From the NCBI GenBank assembly GCA_041394285.1, contig JAWKIL010000001.1:372001-436000 (forward strand): a DNA stretch of 64,000 nt, written 5' to 3'. The notes beneath the pieces were generated by a model. It searched no databases. It saw nothing but the letters and a program-made list of their open reading frames with translations, and was not told the origin of the DNA. The position numbers were made by a program, and so were the translations under genes. This stretch comes from CADEDH01 sp041394285 (GTDB taxonomy: Bacteria; Actinomycetota; Acidimicrobiia; Acidimicrobiales; SZUA-35). This document shows positions 48,818 through 57,279 of the stretch, one piece after another (the stretch's first letter is position 1; the number at the start of each line of letters is the position of its first letter).

Positions 48818-51622
48818 ATGGTGCGGCCGCCAGGCGGACGATGGGGACGGCGAGGCCCGCTGCTGGTGATCGGCGCCGCCTTCCTGGCCCTGGCGGTGGC
48901 GGCGGCCTCGGTGGTGGGGGTTCGGGAGTGGCGCCAGCGGGCGCTGCCGTCGCCCCTGCGGGGCCCCGACCAGCGCACGGTGCCGGGGCTCGACGTGGCA
49001 CCCACGCCGGTGCCCCGGGGGGCCATCGCCATCCGGGCCGATGGCCTCACCGTGCCCGGTCCCGACCTGACGGTCGACATCGACCCACCGAGCGGATCCA
49101 CCGAGATGGCCATCGGGTTCGACCCGACGTTCGCTGCGGTCGGCTGGCAGCCGGTGCAGCGCCAAGCGGTGCTCACCGCGCCGGCCCAGGGCTATCAGGT
49201 CGTCTACGCCCGCTTCCGCTCGGGAGGCGACACCGTACCGTCGGCGGTCAGCGTCGACGGCATCACCCTCGACGCCACGTGGGAAGCCGCCACGGCCTCG
49301 GCCTCGGCCTCGGGCCGGCACCGAGCGAGCTGGGTACGGCCCCTGTCGGGCTCGATGATGATGGTGCGGATCGAGGCGGGACGGCTGGAGCGGGGGGTGG
49401 TGCAGCCCTACGACTTCGACGATGCGCCCCCGGGTGACGATGTGCAGGGGGCGTTCCCGTTCCTGTGGGACTGGGAGGGGGTGCCCCGGGTCATACGCGA
49501 CGGCCGGCCGTTCGGACGCCAGGTGGCGGGCAGCGACCGGCTGCTGCGACCCTACGATCGGCTGGTGGGCCGTCCCCTCGACGCCGACGAGCTGCTGGCC
49601 GGGGCGTGGCGCATCACGTCACCCGACGATCCCGCCTACGGTCCCGAGGGAGCGGCCCCGACCGGTCTGGCCGTGACCTCTCGCCCCTCGGGCTCGGGCA
49701 CCGGGCCCCGGGGCCCTCTGGTGGTGGCGATGGTCCACGACGTGGCCGTGGGACTGCCCCGGGAGACGGTGGCGGGCCGCCACTACCGGCTCGAGCCGCC
49801 GGGCGATCTGGTGGAGCCGATCGAGTGGACGGCCGGCGAAGCGGCGGAGATAAGCCCCGCCGTCCATGTCAACCAGGCGGGCTACGCCCCCGACGACGGG
49901 CTGAAGGTGGCCTATCTCTCCGGGCCCCTCCCCTCGGGCCTGCCGGCCGGGGCCGACCTCGACTACCGGGCGGGAATGGGGTTCCGGGTGATCGACGCCG
50001 GTACCGGGGCCGGGGTTGTGTCGGGTACCGTCACCGCCCGCCCCGGCGGCGACGAGCTGGGCCGGGGCGATCTGACCGGGACGCCGGTGTTCGAGCTCGA
50101 CCTGTCGGCTCTGGAGACCCCCGGCCGGTACCAGGCCTGCGTCGACGGCGTCGGGTGCTCGGTGGCGTTCGACGTCCGCCCCTCGGTGTGGCGGGACCTC
50201 ACCGTCACCGTGGCCCGGGCCATGTTCCACCAGCGCTCCGGCCTGGCCCTCGGTCCGCCGTACACGTCGATCGTCCGGCCCCGCCCCCGGCATCCCGACG
50301 AGGGCACCGTGGTGGAGGCCAGCTCCCTCACGCTGAGCGCTGCCGGCCGGAGCGCCGACCTGTTCGCCGAGCTCGTGGCCGGGCGCCAGAAAGGCCAGCT
50401 GATGGACGGGGCGTGGGGCGGCCACTTCGACGCCGGCGACTGGGACCGGCGCATCGAGCACCTGTGGTACACGAGGGCGGCGGCCGAGCTGGTGGACCGC
50501 CGGCCCGGGCTGTTCGCCCGCCTCGACCTCGATCTGCCCGAGAGCGGCGACGACGTGCCGGACCTGCTCGACGAGGGGCTGTGGTCGCTCGACCTGTATC
50601 GCCGGATGCAGCAGCCGGACGGGGCCATCCGGGGCGGGATCGAAGCGTCCGAGCACCCCCAGCCCGACACCACCTCGTGGACCGACGACCTGGCCCTGCT
50701 GGCCTATGCCCCCGACGCCTGGTCGAGCTACCTCTATGCCGGGGTGGCGGCCGAAGCGGCCCACGTGTTGGCCCGCTACGACGCCGACCGGGCCCAGGGT
50801 TACCTCGAGTCGGCCCTGGCCGCCATGACATGGGCCGAGGCCCAGGCCGTCGCCGGCGACGAGGAGCTGGCGGCGGCCGTGGCCGGGCAGCGGTCGGTGG
50901 CGGCCGCTGCGCTGCTGTCGGCCACGGGCGACCGGCGGTGGCACGATGTCTTCCTCGACGCCACCGACCTCGACTCGGCCGATCCCGGGCCGCTGGCCTG
51001 CCACGAGCACACCCGATGCGACGCCGCCTGGCTCTACTGGACCGCCGACCCGGCGCTCACCGATCCCGCCCTGAGGGCCCGGATCGCCGACGCCGTGGTG
51101 GCGAACGCCGAGACGCTCCTGACGGCCCAGGCCACCGTCGCCTTCGGATGGGCCGTCGACGACCCGGGGGTGCCCCTGATCTGGGGTCTCGGCCTGGGCG
51201 GCGCTCCCCACGTCACGGCTCTGGTCCGGGCGTACGAGATCACCGGTGACGAGCGGTACCGGGCCGGGGCGGAGCGGGCCGCGGCCGCCTCCCTGGGGGC
51301 CAACCCGATCGACACCGCCCTGGTGACGGGGGTGGGGACCACCCCCAGCCGGTCGCCCCTCATCGTGGATGTGGCCAACGGCGGGCTGCCGGTGTGGCCC
51401 GGCACCCCGGTGTACGGCATGCATCAGGTCGATCCGGCGGCCGAGGGCTGGATCGACGGGTACAACCTGGGCCCGGCCGGAACCCGCCCCCGGGCCGCCG
51501 ATCTGCCGTACGCCTGGCAGTGGTTCGACGCCTCCACCATCCCCCAGATGGACGAGTTCACCGTCCACCAGAGCCACGGCGCAGCTCTCTACGCCTTCGG
51601 CATGCTGGCCCGCCAACCCTGA
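48818..51622 (+). CDS. Membrane-anchored GH9-type glycoside hydrolase
   Basis: The 934-residue protein has an N-terminal signal anchor (about 14-36), a long unassigned extracytoplasmic N-terminal region (about 40-340), an Ig-like/CelD_N domain (SPAVHVNQAGYAPDDGLKVA, about 347-450) and a GH9-like (alpha/alpha)6 domain. The GH9 nucleophile region reads WGGHFDAGDWDRRI with Asp538 and Asp541, matching DAGD; the C-terminal acid region reads QMDEFTVHQSHGAALYAFG, close to NExxIxxNAAL but with Ser-His before GAAL. GH9 enzymes cleave beta-1,4-glucans and related polymers. Its place in a Wzx/Wzy locus suggests editing or release of the polymer. ATG 48818 chosen over TTG 48809. The stop lies in a palindromic repeat. 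Confidence 0.82.
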   Translation: MVRPPGGRWGRRGPLLVIGAAFLALAVAAASVVGVREWRQRALPSPLRGPDQRTVPGLDVAPTPVPRGAIAIRADGLTVPGPDLTVDIDPPSGSTEMAIGFDPTFAAVGWQPVQRQAVLTAPAQGYQVVYARFRSGGDTVPSAVSVDGITLDATWEAATASASASGRHRASWVRPLSGSMMMVRIEAGRLERGVVQPYDFDDAPPGDDVQGAFPFLWDWEGVPRVIRDGRPFGRQVAGSDRLLRPYDRLVGRPLDADELLAGAWRITSPDDPAYGPEGAAPTGLAVTSRPSGSGTGPRGPLVVAMVHDVAVGLPRETVAGRHYRLEPPGDLVEPIEWTAGEAAEISPAVHVNQAGYAPDDGLKVAYLSGPLPSGLPAGADLDYRAGMGFRVIDAGTGAGVVSGTVTARPGGDELGRGDLTGTPVFELDLSALETPGRYQACVDGVGCSVAFDVRPSVWRDLTVTVARAMFHQRSGLALGPPYTSIVRPRPRHPDEGTVVEASSLTLSAAGRSADLFAELVAGRQKGQLMDGAWGGHFDAGDWDRRIEHLWYTRAAAELVDRRPGLFARLDLDLPESGDDVPDLLDEGLWSLDLYRRMQQPDGAIRGGIEASEHPQPDTTSWTDDLALLAYAPDAWSSYLYAGVAAEAAHVLARYDADRAQGYLESALAAMTWAEAQAVAGDEELAAAVAGQRSVAAAALLSATGDRRWHDVFLDATDLDSADPGPLACHEHTRCDAAWLYWTADPALTDPALRARIADAVVANAETLLTAQATVAFGWAVDDPGVPLIWGLGLGGAPHVTALVRAYEITGDERYRAGAERAAAASLGANPIDTALVTGVGTTPSRSPLIVDVANGGLPVWPGTPVYGMHQVDPAAEGWIDGYNLGPAGTRPRAADLPYAWQWFDASTIPQMDEFTVHQSHGAALYAFGMLARQP

Positions 51623-51669
51623 TCTCATGTCCGGGGCCGTCACCGATGACGGCCCCGGACACCAGATCA
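51620..51669. repeat. Palindromic element, copy 2, carrying both stop codons
   Basis: A 50-bp near-perfect inverted repeat, TGATCTCATG...CACCAGATCA, with the stem TCCGGGGCCGTCA around CCGA. Its first three bases are the TGA of the hydrolase and its last three, read on the minus strand, are the TGA of the glycosyltransferase. It matches the complement of copy 1 (3195-3243) at about 40 of 48 positions. Likely bidirectional terminator. Confidence 0.78.
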
Positions 51670-52929
51670 GGCGAGCTCGGGGCGGATGGCGGTGGGGAGC
51701 CCGGCCATGGTGTTGGCGAAGAGCGTTCGAAGCCGGGCCGCCTCGGTGGCGTTGGCGAACTCCGCCGTCACGGTGGCCCGCCCGGCGTCGCCCAGCCGCT
51801 GGCGTCGGTCCGGGTCGTCGAGCAGCTCGATCAGGGCCCGGGCCAGGGGTTCGGGATCGCCCGGGCGCACCACGTAGCCGTTGACCCCGTGGTCGACCAG
51901 CTCGCTGACCCCGCCCACCTGGGTCGCCACCACCGGTACGGCGGCTCCCAGCGCCTCCATGAGGGTCACGGGAACGCCCTCGGCGAAGCTGGGGAGCACG
52001 AACACGTCGGTGTCGGCCAGGAAGGCCGCCACCTCGGCCTGTGACCGGTAGCCGGCAAAGGTCACCTGACCGTCCACGCCGGTGTCGGCGGCCAGCTGCT
52101 CGAACCGCTGGCGCTCGGGCCCGTCGCCCACCAGCGTGAGATGGACGTCGGGATGGACCTTGGCCACCTCGACGAGGGCTTCGAGCAGCACAGCCACGCC
52201 CTTGACCTCGGCCAGACGGCCCACGAACAACAGCTCGGCGCCGCCGGGGCGGTGGGTGCGGCGGCTCAGCACGTCGGGCTGGATCCCGCAGTGCACGATG
52301 TGGAGCTTGGCCACATCGGCCGGGTCGGCGAAGATCGCGGCCTGGGACCGGCAGAACCAGCTGATGCAGGCCACGAAGGCGGCCCGCCGGAACTTCTCGT
52401 CGAGGCGCCAGGTGTGGGCCTCGAAGAAGATGCCGGGCCCGTGGAGGGTGAACGAGAAGGTGAAGCCGCCCAGCTCGGCGGCCAGCATGGCCACCGAGCA
52501 GCTGGAGTCGCCGAAGTGGTTGTGGAGGTGGCGGATCCGGCGCCTACGCACGGCGGCGGCCAGCAGACCGGCCTCCAGGAAGTAGGCCAGCTGGTAGGCG
52601 GTGCCCTGGACACCGGGACGGCGCGTGTCCCACGCCAGGCGAAGCGTCCGCAGGTAGCGGCCCGGAGAACGCAGCGCCAGCCCCAGGTGGGCCAGCGGCA
52701 GGCGCAGGCTCTTCACCTGGGGGAGGAGATAGGTGGTGCGGGCCGTCTCGGCCACCTGCTCCGGGCCCACGAGGTGCTCGGAGCCGGGCTGGCGGACGGC
52801 GAAGCCCTCCACGTCGACCCCCTGGGCCCGCAGGGCGCTGATCTCCCGCTGGATCCAGGTGTCGGTGGCCCGGGGATACTCCCCGGTGAAGTAGGCGACG
52901 TGCCCCCGGGCGCGGGCCGGCTCAGCCAT
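51667..52929 (-). CDS. Glycosyltransferase family 4 protein
   Basis: This 420-residue GT-B enzyme has an N-terminal acceptor domain (HVAYFTGEYPRATDTWIQRE, IRHLHNHFGDSSCSVAML) and a C-terminal donor domain with LLFVGRLAEVKGVAVLLEA, LTLVGDGPERQRFE, DVFVLPSFAEGVPVTLMEA (the ExxxxxxxE retaining motif) and VVATQVGGVSELV. No DxD. It probably adds one sugar of the repeat unit. ATG 52929 overlaps the stop of the epimerase gene by 8 bases. Last gene of a three-gene minus-strand operon. Confidence 0.9.
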   Translation of the reverse strand: MAEPARARGHVAYFTGEYPRATDTWIQREISALRAQGVDVEGFAVRQPGSEHLVGPEQVAETARTTYLLPQVKSLRLPLAHLGLALRSPGRYLRTLRLAWDTRRPGVQGTAYQLAYFLEAGLLAAAVRRRRIRHLHNHFGDSSCSVAMLAAELGGFTFSFTLHGPGIFFEAHTWRLDEKFRRAAFVACISWFCRSQAAIFADPADVAKLHIVHCGIQPDVLSRRTHRPGGAELLFVGRLAEVKGVAVLLEALVEVAKVHPDVHLTLVGDGPERQRFEQLAADTGVDGQVTFAGYRSQAEVAAFLADTDVFVLPSFAEGVPVTLMEALGAAVPVVATQVGGVSELVDHGVNGYVVRPGDPEPLARALIELLDDPDRRQRLGDAGRATVTAEFANATEAARLRTLFANTMAGLPTAIRPELA

Positions 52930-54025
52930 GGGCCCGTTGGCTCCCGGCCGGGGAGGCCAGCTCGCTCAGCAGGTCGGCGTCACCGCCGGCCCGGCGCACG
53001 GCGTCTTCGGTGCCGTAGCGCGGGGTCCACCCCAGCAGGCGCTTGGCCTTGGCGTTCGTGTAGCGCAGGGGCTTGAACCGGCCGTGCAGCTTCTCCGGGA
53101 CCACGATGCCCGGGAACTTGGCCCGGCCGCCGAGGAGCAGCCCGTTGGCCCGGTCGAGGGCATCGGCCGCCAGCCGCATCACGGGCCACGGAACGAACAG
53201 CGACGGCGGGGGTTCCATCACCGCCGTCACCAGCTCCACGTAGCGGCCCTGGGTCGGCAGATCGTCGTCGACCAGGTTGATCGTCTCGCCGCTCACCAGG
53301 CTGGGGTTCTCGGCCAGCTTCTCGGCCGCCAGCACCAGCGCCTCGGCGCAGTTCTCCACGTAGAGCAGGGGCAACGTGGCCTTCGCCCCCACCCGCAGGA
53401 AGCGCGGGCCGAGCTCGGCCCCGAGGAGGGCGTGCCACAGCTCGTCTCGCCCGTAGATCAGACCCGGCCGCACGATCACGGCCCGGCGCCCCTCGGGGGC
53501 CTGGGGTTCCGCCTCGGGCGAAGGATCCGGCACTGCGCCGTGGGAGCCGAACTCCCGGTAGAGCTCCTCCTGGAGCAGCTTGGTTCGGGCGTACTCGTCG
53601 CGCTTCACCGGATCGGCGTCGATCGGGGAGGTCTCGGTGAGGAGCGTCCCGCCGTCGAGGGACTTGTAGTCGTACACGGAGAAGGTGCTCACGGCCACCA
53701 GCTGGCCGACCCCGGCCTCGCCCATGGCCCACAACAGGTTCTCGGTGGCTACGACCGTGCCGGCGAACTGGGTGTAGAAGTCCCCCGACTTCGCTGCCGC
53801 CAGGTGGATGACGCTGTCGGCCCCGCGCACGGCGTCGACCAGCCCGGCCCGCGATCTCAGGTCGACCCGCACCGCCTCCACGCCGGGATGGTCGAGCAGG
53901 GGGCCCAACTCCCGCCCCGAGCTGGCCGGCCGCAGCACGGCCGCCACCCGATGCCCCCGGGCCAGGGCGGCGGCCACGGTGTACCGGCCGACGAAGCCGG
54001 TGGCTCCCGTCACGACGATCCGCAT
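52922..54025 (-). CDS. NAD-dependent sugar epimerase/dehydratase (extended SDR)
   Basis: The 367-residue protein is an extended short-chain dehydrogenase/reductase: MRIVVTGATGFVGRYTVAAAL (GxxGxxG, in part GATGFVG), VIHLAAAKSGD, STFSVYDY with the catalytic Ser context and the active-site YARTK. These enzymes epimerise, dehydrate or reduce nucleotide sugars. An acidic/proline insert follows residue 165. Its substrate is unknown; the neighbouring Gfo/Idh oxidoreductase and glycosyltransferase suggest that both act on a sugar of the polymer. The ATG at 54025 overlaps the oxidoreductase stop by one base (TGATG). Confidence 0.88.
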   Translation of the reverse strand: MRIVVTGATGFVGRYTVAAALARGHRVAAVLRPASSGRELGPLLDHPGVEAVRVDLRSRAGLVDAVRGADSVIHLAAAKSGDFYTQFAGTVVATENLLWAMGEAGVGQLVAVSTFSVYDYKSLDGGTLLTETSPIDADPVKRDEYARTKLLQEELYREFGSHGAVPDPSPEAEPQAPEGRRAVIVRPGLIYGRDELWHALLGAELGPRFLRVGAKATLPLLYVENCAEALVLAAEKLAENPSLVSGETINLVDDDLPTQGRYVELVTAVMEPPPSLFVPWPVMRLAADALDRANGLLLGGRAKFPGIVVPEKLHGRFKPLRYTNAKAKRLLGWTPRYGTEDAVRRAGGDADLLSELASPAGSQRAHG

Positions 54026-55140
54026 CAGAGCGCCACCTCCCGGCTGAGCAGCTGGTCCACCAGACCCGACGCGGCCAGCATGTCGGCCTCGGTGACGGGC
54101 AGCTCGCCGCCTTCCACCAGGGCCGTGTAGGCCAGGTCGAGCATGCGGTGCAAACCTTCGTACTGGCCCTGCTGGACCAGGCGCTGACCCAGGTTGCGCA
54201 CCCCGGACCGGGCCATGCCGAACCCGTTGACCACATGGTTCACGATGGGGGAGAGCTTGGAGCCCCCGGGGCGGGGCCGCACGATGCGCAGATACGGCTG
54301 GAACAGGTCGGTCTCGGCCGTTCCCCCGCTGCCCCGAACGATCACGGTGAAGACATCGGGGAAGGTGCGGGCGTCGAACCGGAGCCGGGCGTGCACCGCC
54401 CCGTCGGGGCCGGTGCCCACGAGGAGGGCGTCGAGGTCGTCGTGGCGGAACAGCTCGTTGTCGCCGTGTCGGCTCCAGGCCGCCGCCACCCGGTCCCAGG
54501 TCACGTCGGGAGCCAGGGCCAACAGGAGCGACGTGAGGTGGGTGGTGAAGTCGTGGATCACCCCGGCCGGCATGGCGTGGATGGGGCTCGGCAGGTTGGG
54601 GTCGCCGAAGCGACCGCCGGGGTCGGTGACGGGAAGGGCGATGCGCACCTCGACCTCCCGCACCTGGCCGAGCTGCCCGGCCTCGATGGCGGCCCCGATG
54701 GTGGTGATGGCGGTGTTGAACCGGTAGTTCTGGCTCTCCATCACCCGGCGTCCGGTGCGGTGGGCCACGGCCAGCAGCGCGTCGAGCTCGGGACGGCAGG
54801 CGGTGACCGGCTTCTCACACAGGACGTGGGCCCCCGCCTCCAGGCACTGGGTGGCGATCGGCACATGGCTGGAGGGCGGCGTGAGCACGTGGACCACGTC
54901 CGGCTCCACCTCGGCCAGCAGCCGTCCGAGGTCGGTGTAGCTCGCCGGGGCGCCGAAGGTGTCGGCGGCGTAGCGGGCGGCGGCGGGTGACAGGTCGCAC
55001 ACGGCGGCCAGCCGCACCCGGTCGGTCACCGGCCCGAAGGCGGTGCGACCGGCGAGAAAGGACAGGTGCTCCTGGGAGATACCACCGGTGCCGATGACAG
55101 CGGCGGTCAGAGGAGCGGTCGGTAGCGGGGAGTCGACCAT
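54025..55140 (-). CDS. Gfo/Idh/MocA family NAD(P)-dependent oxidoreductase
   Basis: This 371-residue protein has the Rossmann motif AAVIGTGGISQEHLSFL, the family's AHVLCEKPVTAC (EKP with the catalytic Lys) and the C-terminal AGVIHDFTTHLTSLLLAL with the His. Such enzymes oxidise or reduce sugars or nucleotide sugars, for example to uronic acid or 3-keto forms. It is the first gene of the minus-strand operon with the epimerase and GT4; the operon is divergent from the WecG-like gene, with 193 bases between starts. Confidence 0.9.
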   Translation of the reverse strand: MVDSPLPTAPLTAAVIGTGGISQEHLSFLAGRTAFGPVTDRVRLAAVCDLSPAAARYAADTFGAPASYTDLGRLLAEVEPDVVHVLTPPSSHVPIATQCLEAGAHVLCEKPVTACRPELDALLAVAHRTGRRVMESQNYRFNTAITTIGAAIEAGQLGQVREVEVRIALPVTDPGGRFGDPNLPSPIHAMPAGVIHDFTTHLTSLLLALAPDVTWDRVAAAWSRHGDNELFRHDDLDALLVGTGPDGAVHARLRFDARTFPDVFTVIVRGSGGTAETDLFQPYLRIVRPRPGGSKLSPIVNHVVNGFGMARSGVRNLGQRLVQQGQYEGLHRMLDLAYTALVEGGELPVTEADMLAASGLVDQLLSREVAL

Positions 55141-55150
55141 GGCTCGACGG

Positions 55151-55156
55151 AGTGTA
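55151..55156 (-). promoter_or_regulatory. Putative -10 box for the oxidoreductase operon
   Basis: On the minus strand TACACT ends 10 bases before the ATG at 55140. The rest of the 193-base divergent region includes a lower-GC stretch (55240-55262) in which I could not assign a plus-strand promoter with confidence. Confidence 0.4.
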
Positions 55157-55333
55157 TTGGCTGCCTCGGCCGGCCCGCCTCAGGGAGGGAAAGTGGCTCC
55201 CGGAAAGGGAGTGAACCTTTGCCCACGACCTGCCGATGGGAGGCATGTGAATAACGTGGTGCGTTCATCTCCCCCTGCCCGGGCCGGGGTAGCGTGACGT
55301 TGCAGGCGTGTACGACCCCAGAGATTGGTTCAG

Positions 55334-56275
55334 GTGACGCGACAAACCTCGTCGGATCAGGGGCGACCCGATTCGGCCATCGCTGATACGACGCCACGAG
55401 ATCCCAGGGCGACAGATGGGCTCGAGCGCCGGACGCTGTTCGGCCTCGATTTCGTCGACGCTCCGTCCCTGGACCCCGTTCTCGAGGCGGTGCTCAACCA
55501 GTTGCCGGCCGGAGGCGATCCGCTGGCCGCAGATTCGGTGCTGCCCGTGCTCGTCACGCCGAACGTCGACATCCTGGTCCAGCTGCGCAACGCCGAGCAC
55601 TCGATCGAGGCCGGGGTCATGCGCCGGGCCCAGTACGTGCTGCCCGACGGCATGCCGATCGTGGCCGCCTCCCGCCTCCTGGGCTCGCCGCTGGCCTCCC
55701 GGCTGACCGGCAGCGGGCTGTTCGAGATGCTGTGGCCGGCGCTGGTGGCCCAGGATCGGCCGGTGCTGGTGCTCACGGCCAGCACGGCGATCGCCCGCCG
55801 GCTGTCCCACGAGGCTCCCACCGCGGCCTTCGTCACCCCGCCCCTGTTCGACGCCGGCGACGCCGATGCCGTCGACCGCGTGGTGGATGAGCTCATCCGG
55901 GAAGCGGAGGCCCGTCGGCCCGAGCTGGTGCTGTTCGGGATCGGCCACCCCAAGGATCCGATCGTCGCCGCCCGGTTCCTCGAACGATGGCCCCTCGCCC
56001 TCGGCCGCCGACCCCTGTGCTGCTGCCTGGGCGGTTCGTTCGCCATGTACGCCGGTTTCAAGCGCCGGGCGCCGGGGTGGATGCAGAAGGCCGGGCTGGA
56101 GTGGTTCTTCCGCTTCGTCCAGGAGCCCCGACGCCTGTTCCACCGCTATTTCGTGCGCGACGTCGCCTTCCTGGCCATCGTGGGTCGAGCCCTGCGGACC
56201 CGCCGGCAGGGCGGCGGGGATGACGCGCCCGGCGGTCGATGGGTGGAGGGCGACACGGAAGGTGGTCCGCGATGA
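55334..56275 (+). CDS. WecG/TagA/CpsF family glycosyltransferase (GT26)
   Basis: GT26 enzymes add N-acetylmannosamine(uronate) or a similar sugar to a lipid-linked precursor. The protein (about 313 residues) shows the family signatures VTPNVDILVQLRNAE, VLPDGMPIVAASRLLG, ELVLFGIGHPKDP and CLGGSFAMYAGFKRRAPGWM followed by WFFRFVQEPRRLFHRY. The start is uncertain: TTG 55325 or GTG 55334, both with weak ribosome sites. The stop overlaps the ATG of the next glycosyltransferase, so both are co-translated. In such loci a GT26 often adds the second sugar after the initiating transferase; the WbaP-like enzyme would be the first. Confidence 0.9.
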   Translation: MTRQTSSDQGRPDSAIADTTPRDPRATDGLERRTLFGLDFVDAPSLDPVLEAVLNQLPAGGDPLAADSVLPVLVTPNVDILVQLRNAEHSIEAGVMRRAQYVLPDGMPIVAASRLLGSPLASRLTGSGLFEMLWPALVAQDRPVLVLTASTAIARRLSHEAPTAAFVTPPLFDAGDADAVDRVVDELIREAEARRPELVLFGIGHPKDPIVAARFLERWPLALGRRPLCCCLGGSFAMYAGFKRRAPGWMQKAGLEWFFRFVQEPRRLFHRYFVRDVAFLAIVGRALRTRRQGGGDDAPGGRWVEGDTEGGPR

Positions 56276-57147
56276 CGGAGCCTGAGGTTTCGGTGATCAT
56301 CCCCGTGGGCCGGGTCGACGACGACCTCGGCGCCATGCTCGACACGCTGGTGGCCCAGACCTTCGCCGGCTCCTGGGAGCTGATCTGCTCCCTCAACACC
56401 CCCGATCCGGTGGAGCGGGTGGCGCTCGAGGGCCTCCTGGCGGCCCGGCCCGGTCTGTCCGCCCGGATCGTCGACTCGTCCGACCTGCGCAGCGCGTCCC
56501 ACGCCCGCAACGTGGGGGCGGCGGCCGCCACTGCGCCCCTGCTGGCCTTCTGCGACGGCGACGACCTGGCCGAGCCGAGCTGGCTGGAAGAGATGGTGGC
56601 GGCGCTTGGCCAGTCGGGAGCGGTCGGCGGCCACCTGGAGGAGGCGATGCTGGCCATCCCCGGCCAGGAGACGTGGCGTCCCGAGGCCACGCCCGGCGGC
56701 CTGCCCGCGTTCCTCGGCCACCCGTTCCTGGTGACGGCGAACATGGGCGTCCGCCGCGACGCGTTCGAGCAGGTGGGCGGGTTCGACACCTCCCTGATCC
56801 GCGGTGAAGACGTGGCCTTCTCCTGGGATCTCACCACCAACGGGGTGGCGATGAGCTACGCCCCGAAGGCGGTCATCCACTACCGGCACCGCAAGGGGCT
56901 GTGGCCGATGATGCGCCAGCACTACCTGTACGGCCGGGGGTTCAGCCAGATCCTGGCCCGGCGCGGGGTGCCGGGCGGGGAGGGGAGCACCGGTCTGCGG
57001 TCGTTGAAGCCCAACGGCCAGTCGGTGGCCCACATAGGGCCGGTGTACTTCCTACGGCGGGGTTCGATCGCCGTGGGGCGCGTCGTGGGGCTCGTCGGCG
57101 AACGGACGGCCCGCCGGCGCCGGCCCGGGCATCACGATTCGCCGTGA
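56272..57147 (+). CDS. Glycosyltransferase family 2 protein
   Basis: This 291-residue GT-A enzyme begins VSVIIPVGRVDDDLGAMLDT and has SASHARNVGAAAATAPLLAFCDGDD (the DGDD metal site, in part), VTANMGVRRDAF and the catalytic-type FDTSLIRGEDVAFSWDL (ED). No membrane helix. ATG 56272 overlaps the WecG-like stop (ATGA). Sugar specificity unknown. It is the second GT2 in this locus, little alike in detail to the one at 45153. Confidence 0.88.
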   Translation: MTEPEVSVIIPVGRVDDDLGAMLDTLVAQTFAGSWELICSLNTPDPVERVALEGLLAARPGLSARIVDSSDLRSASHARNVGAAAATAPLLAFCDGDDLAEPSWLEEMVAALGQSGAVGGHLEEAMLAIPGQETWRPEATPGGLPAFLGHPFLVTANMGVRRDAFEQVGGFDTSLIRGEDVAFSWDLTTNGVAMSYAPKAVIHYRHRKGLWPMMRQHYLYGRGFSQILARRGVPGGEGSTGLRSLKPNGQSVAHIGPVYFLRRGSIAVGRVVGLVGERTARRRRPGHHDSP

Positions 57148-57279
57148 GGCGATCCCGGGAACGGGGCCGGTGCCACTAGACTCGACCTCGCTCGTCTTGT
57201 CCCTCTGGTGCGGGCGCGCCGCTGTCGGGTCCCGGGGCTTCGTCCCGGTGCCAGCTGAACCGTAAGGATTCCTTCCCGC

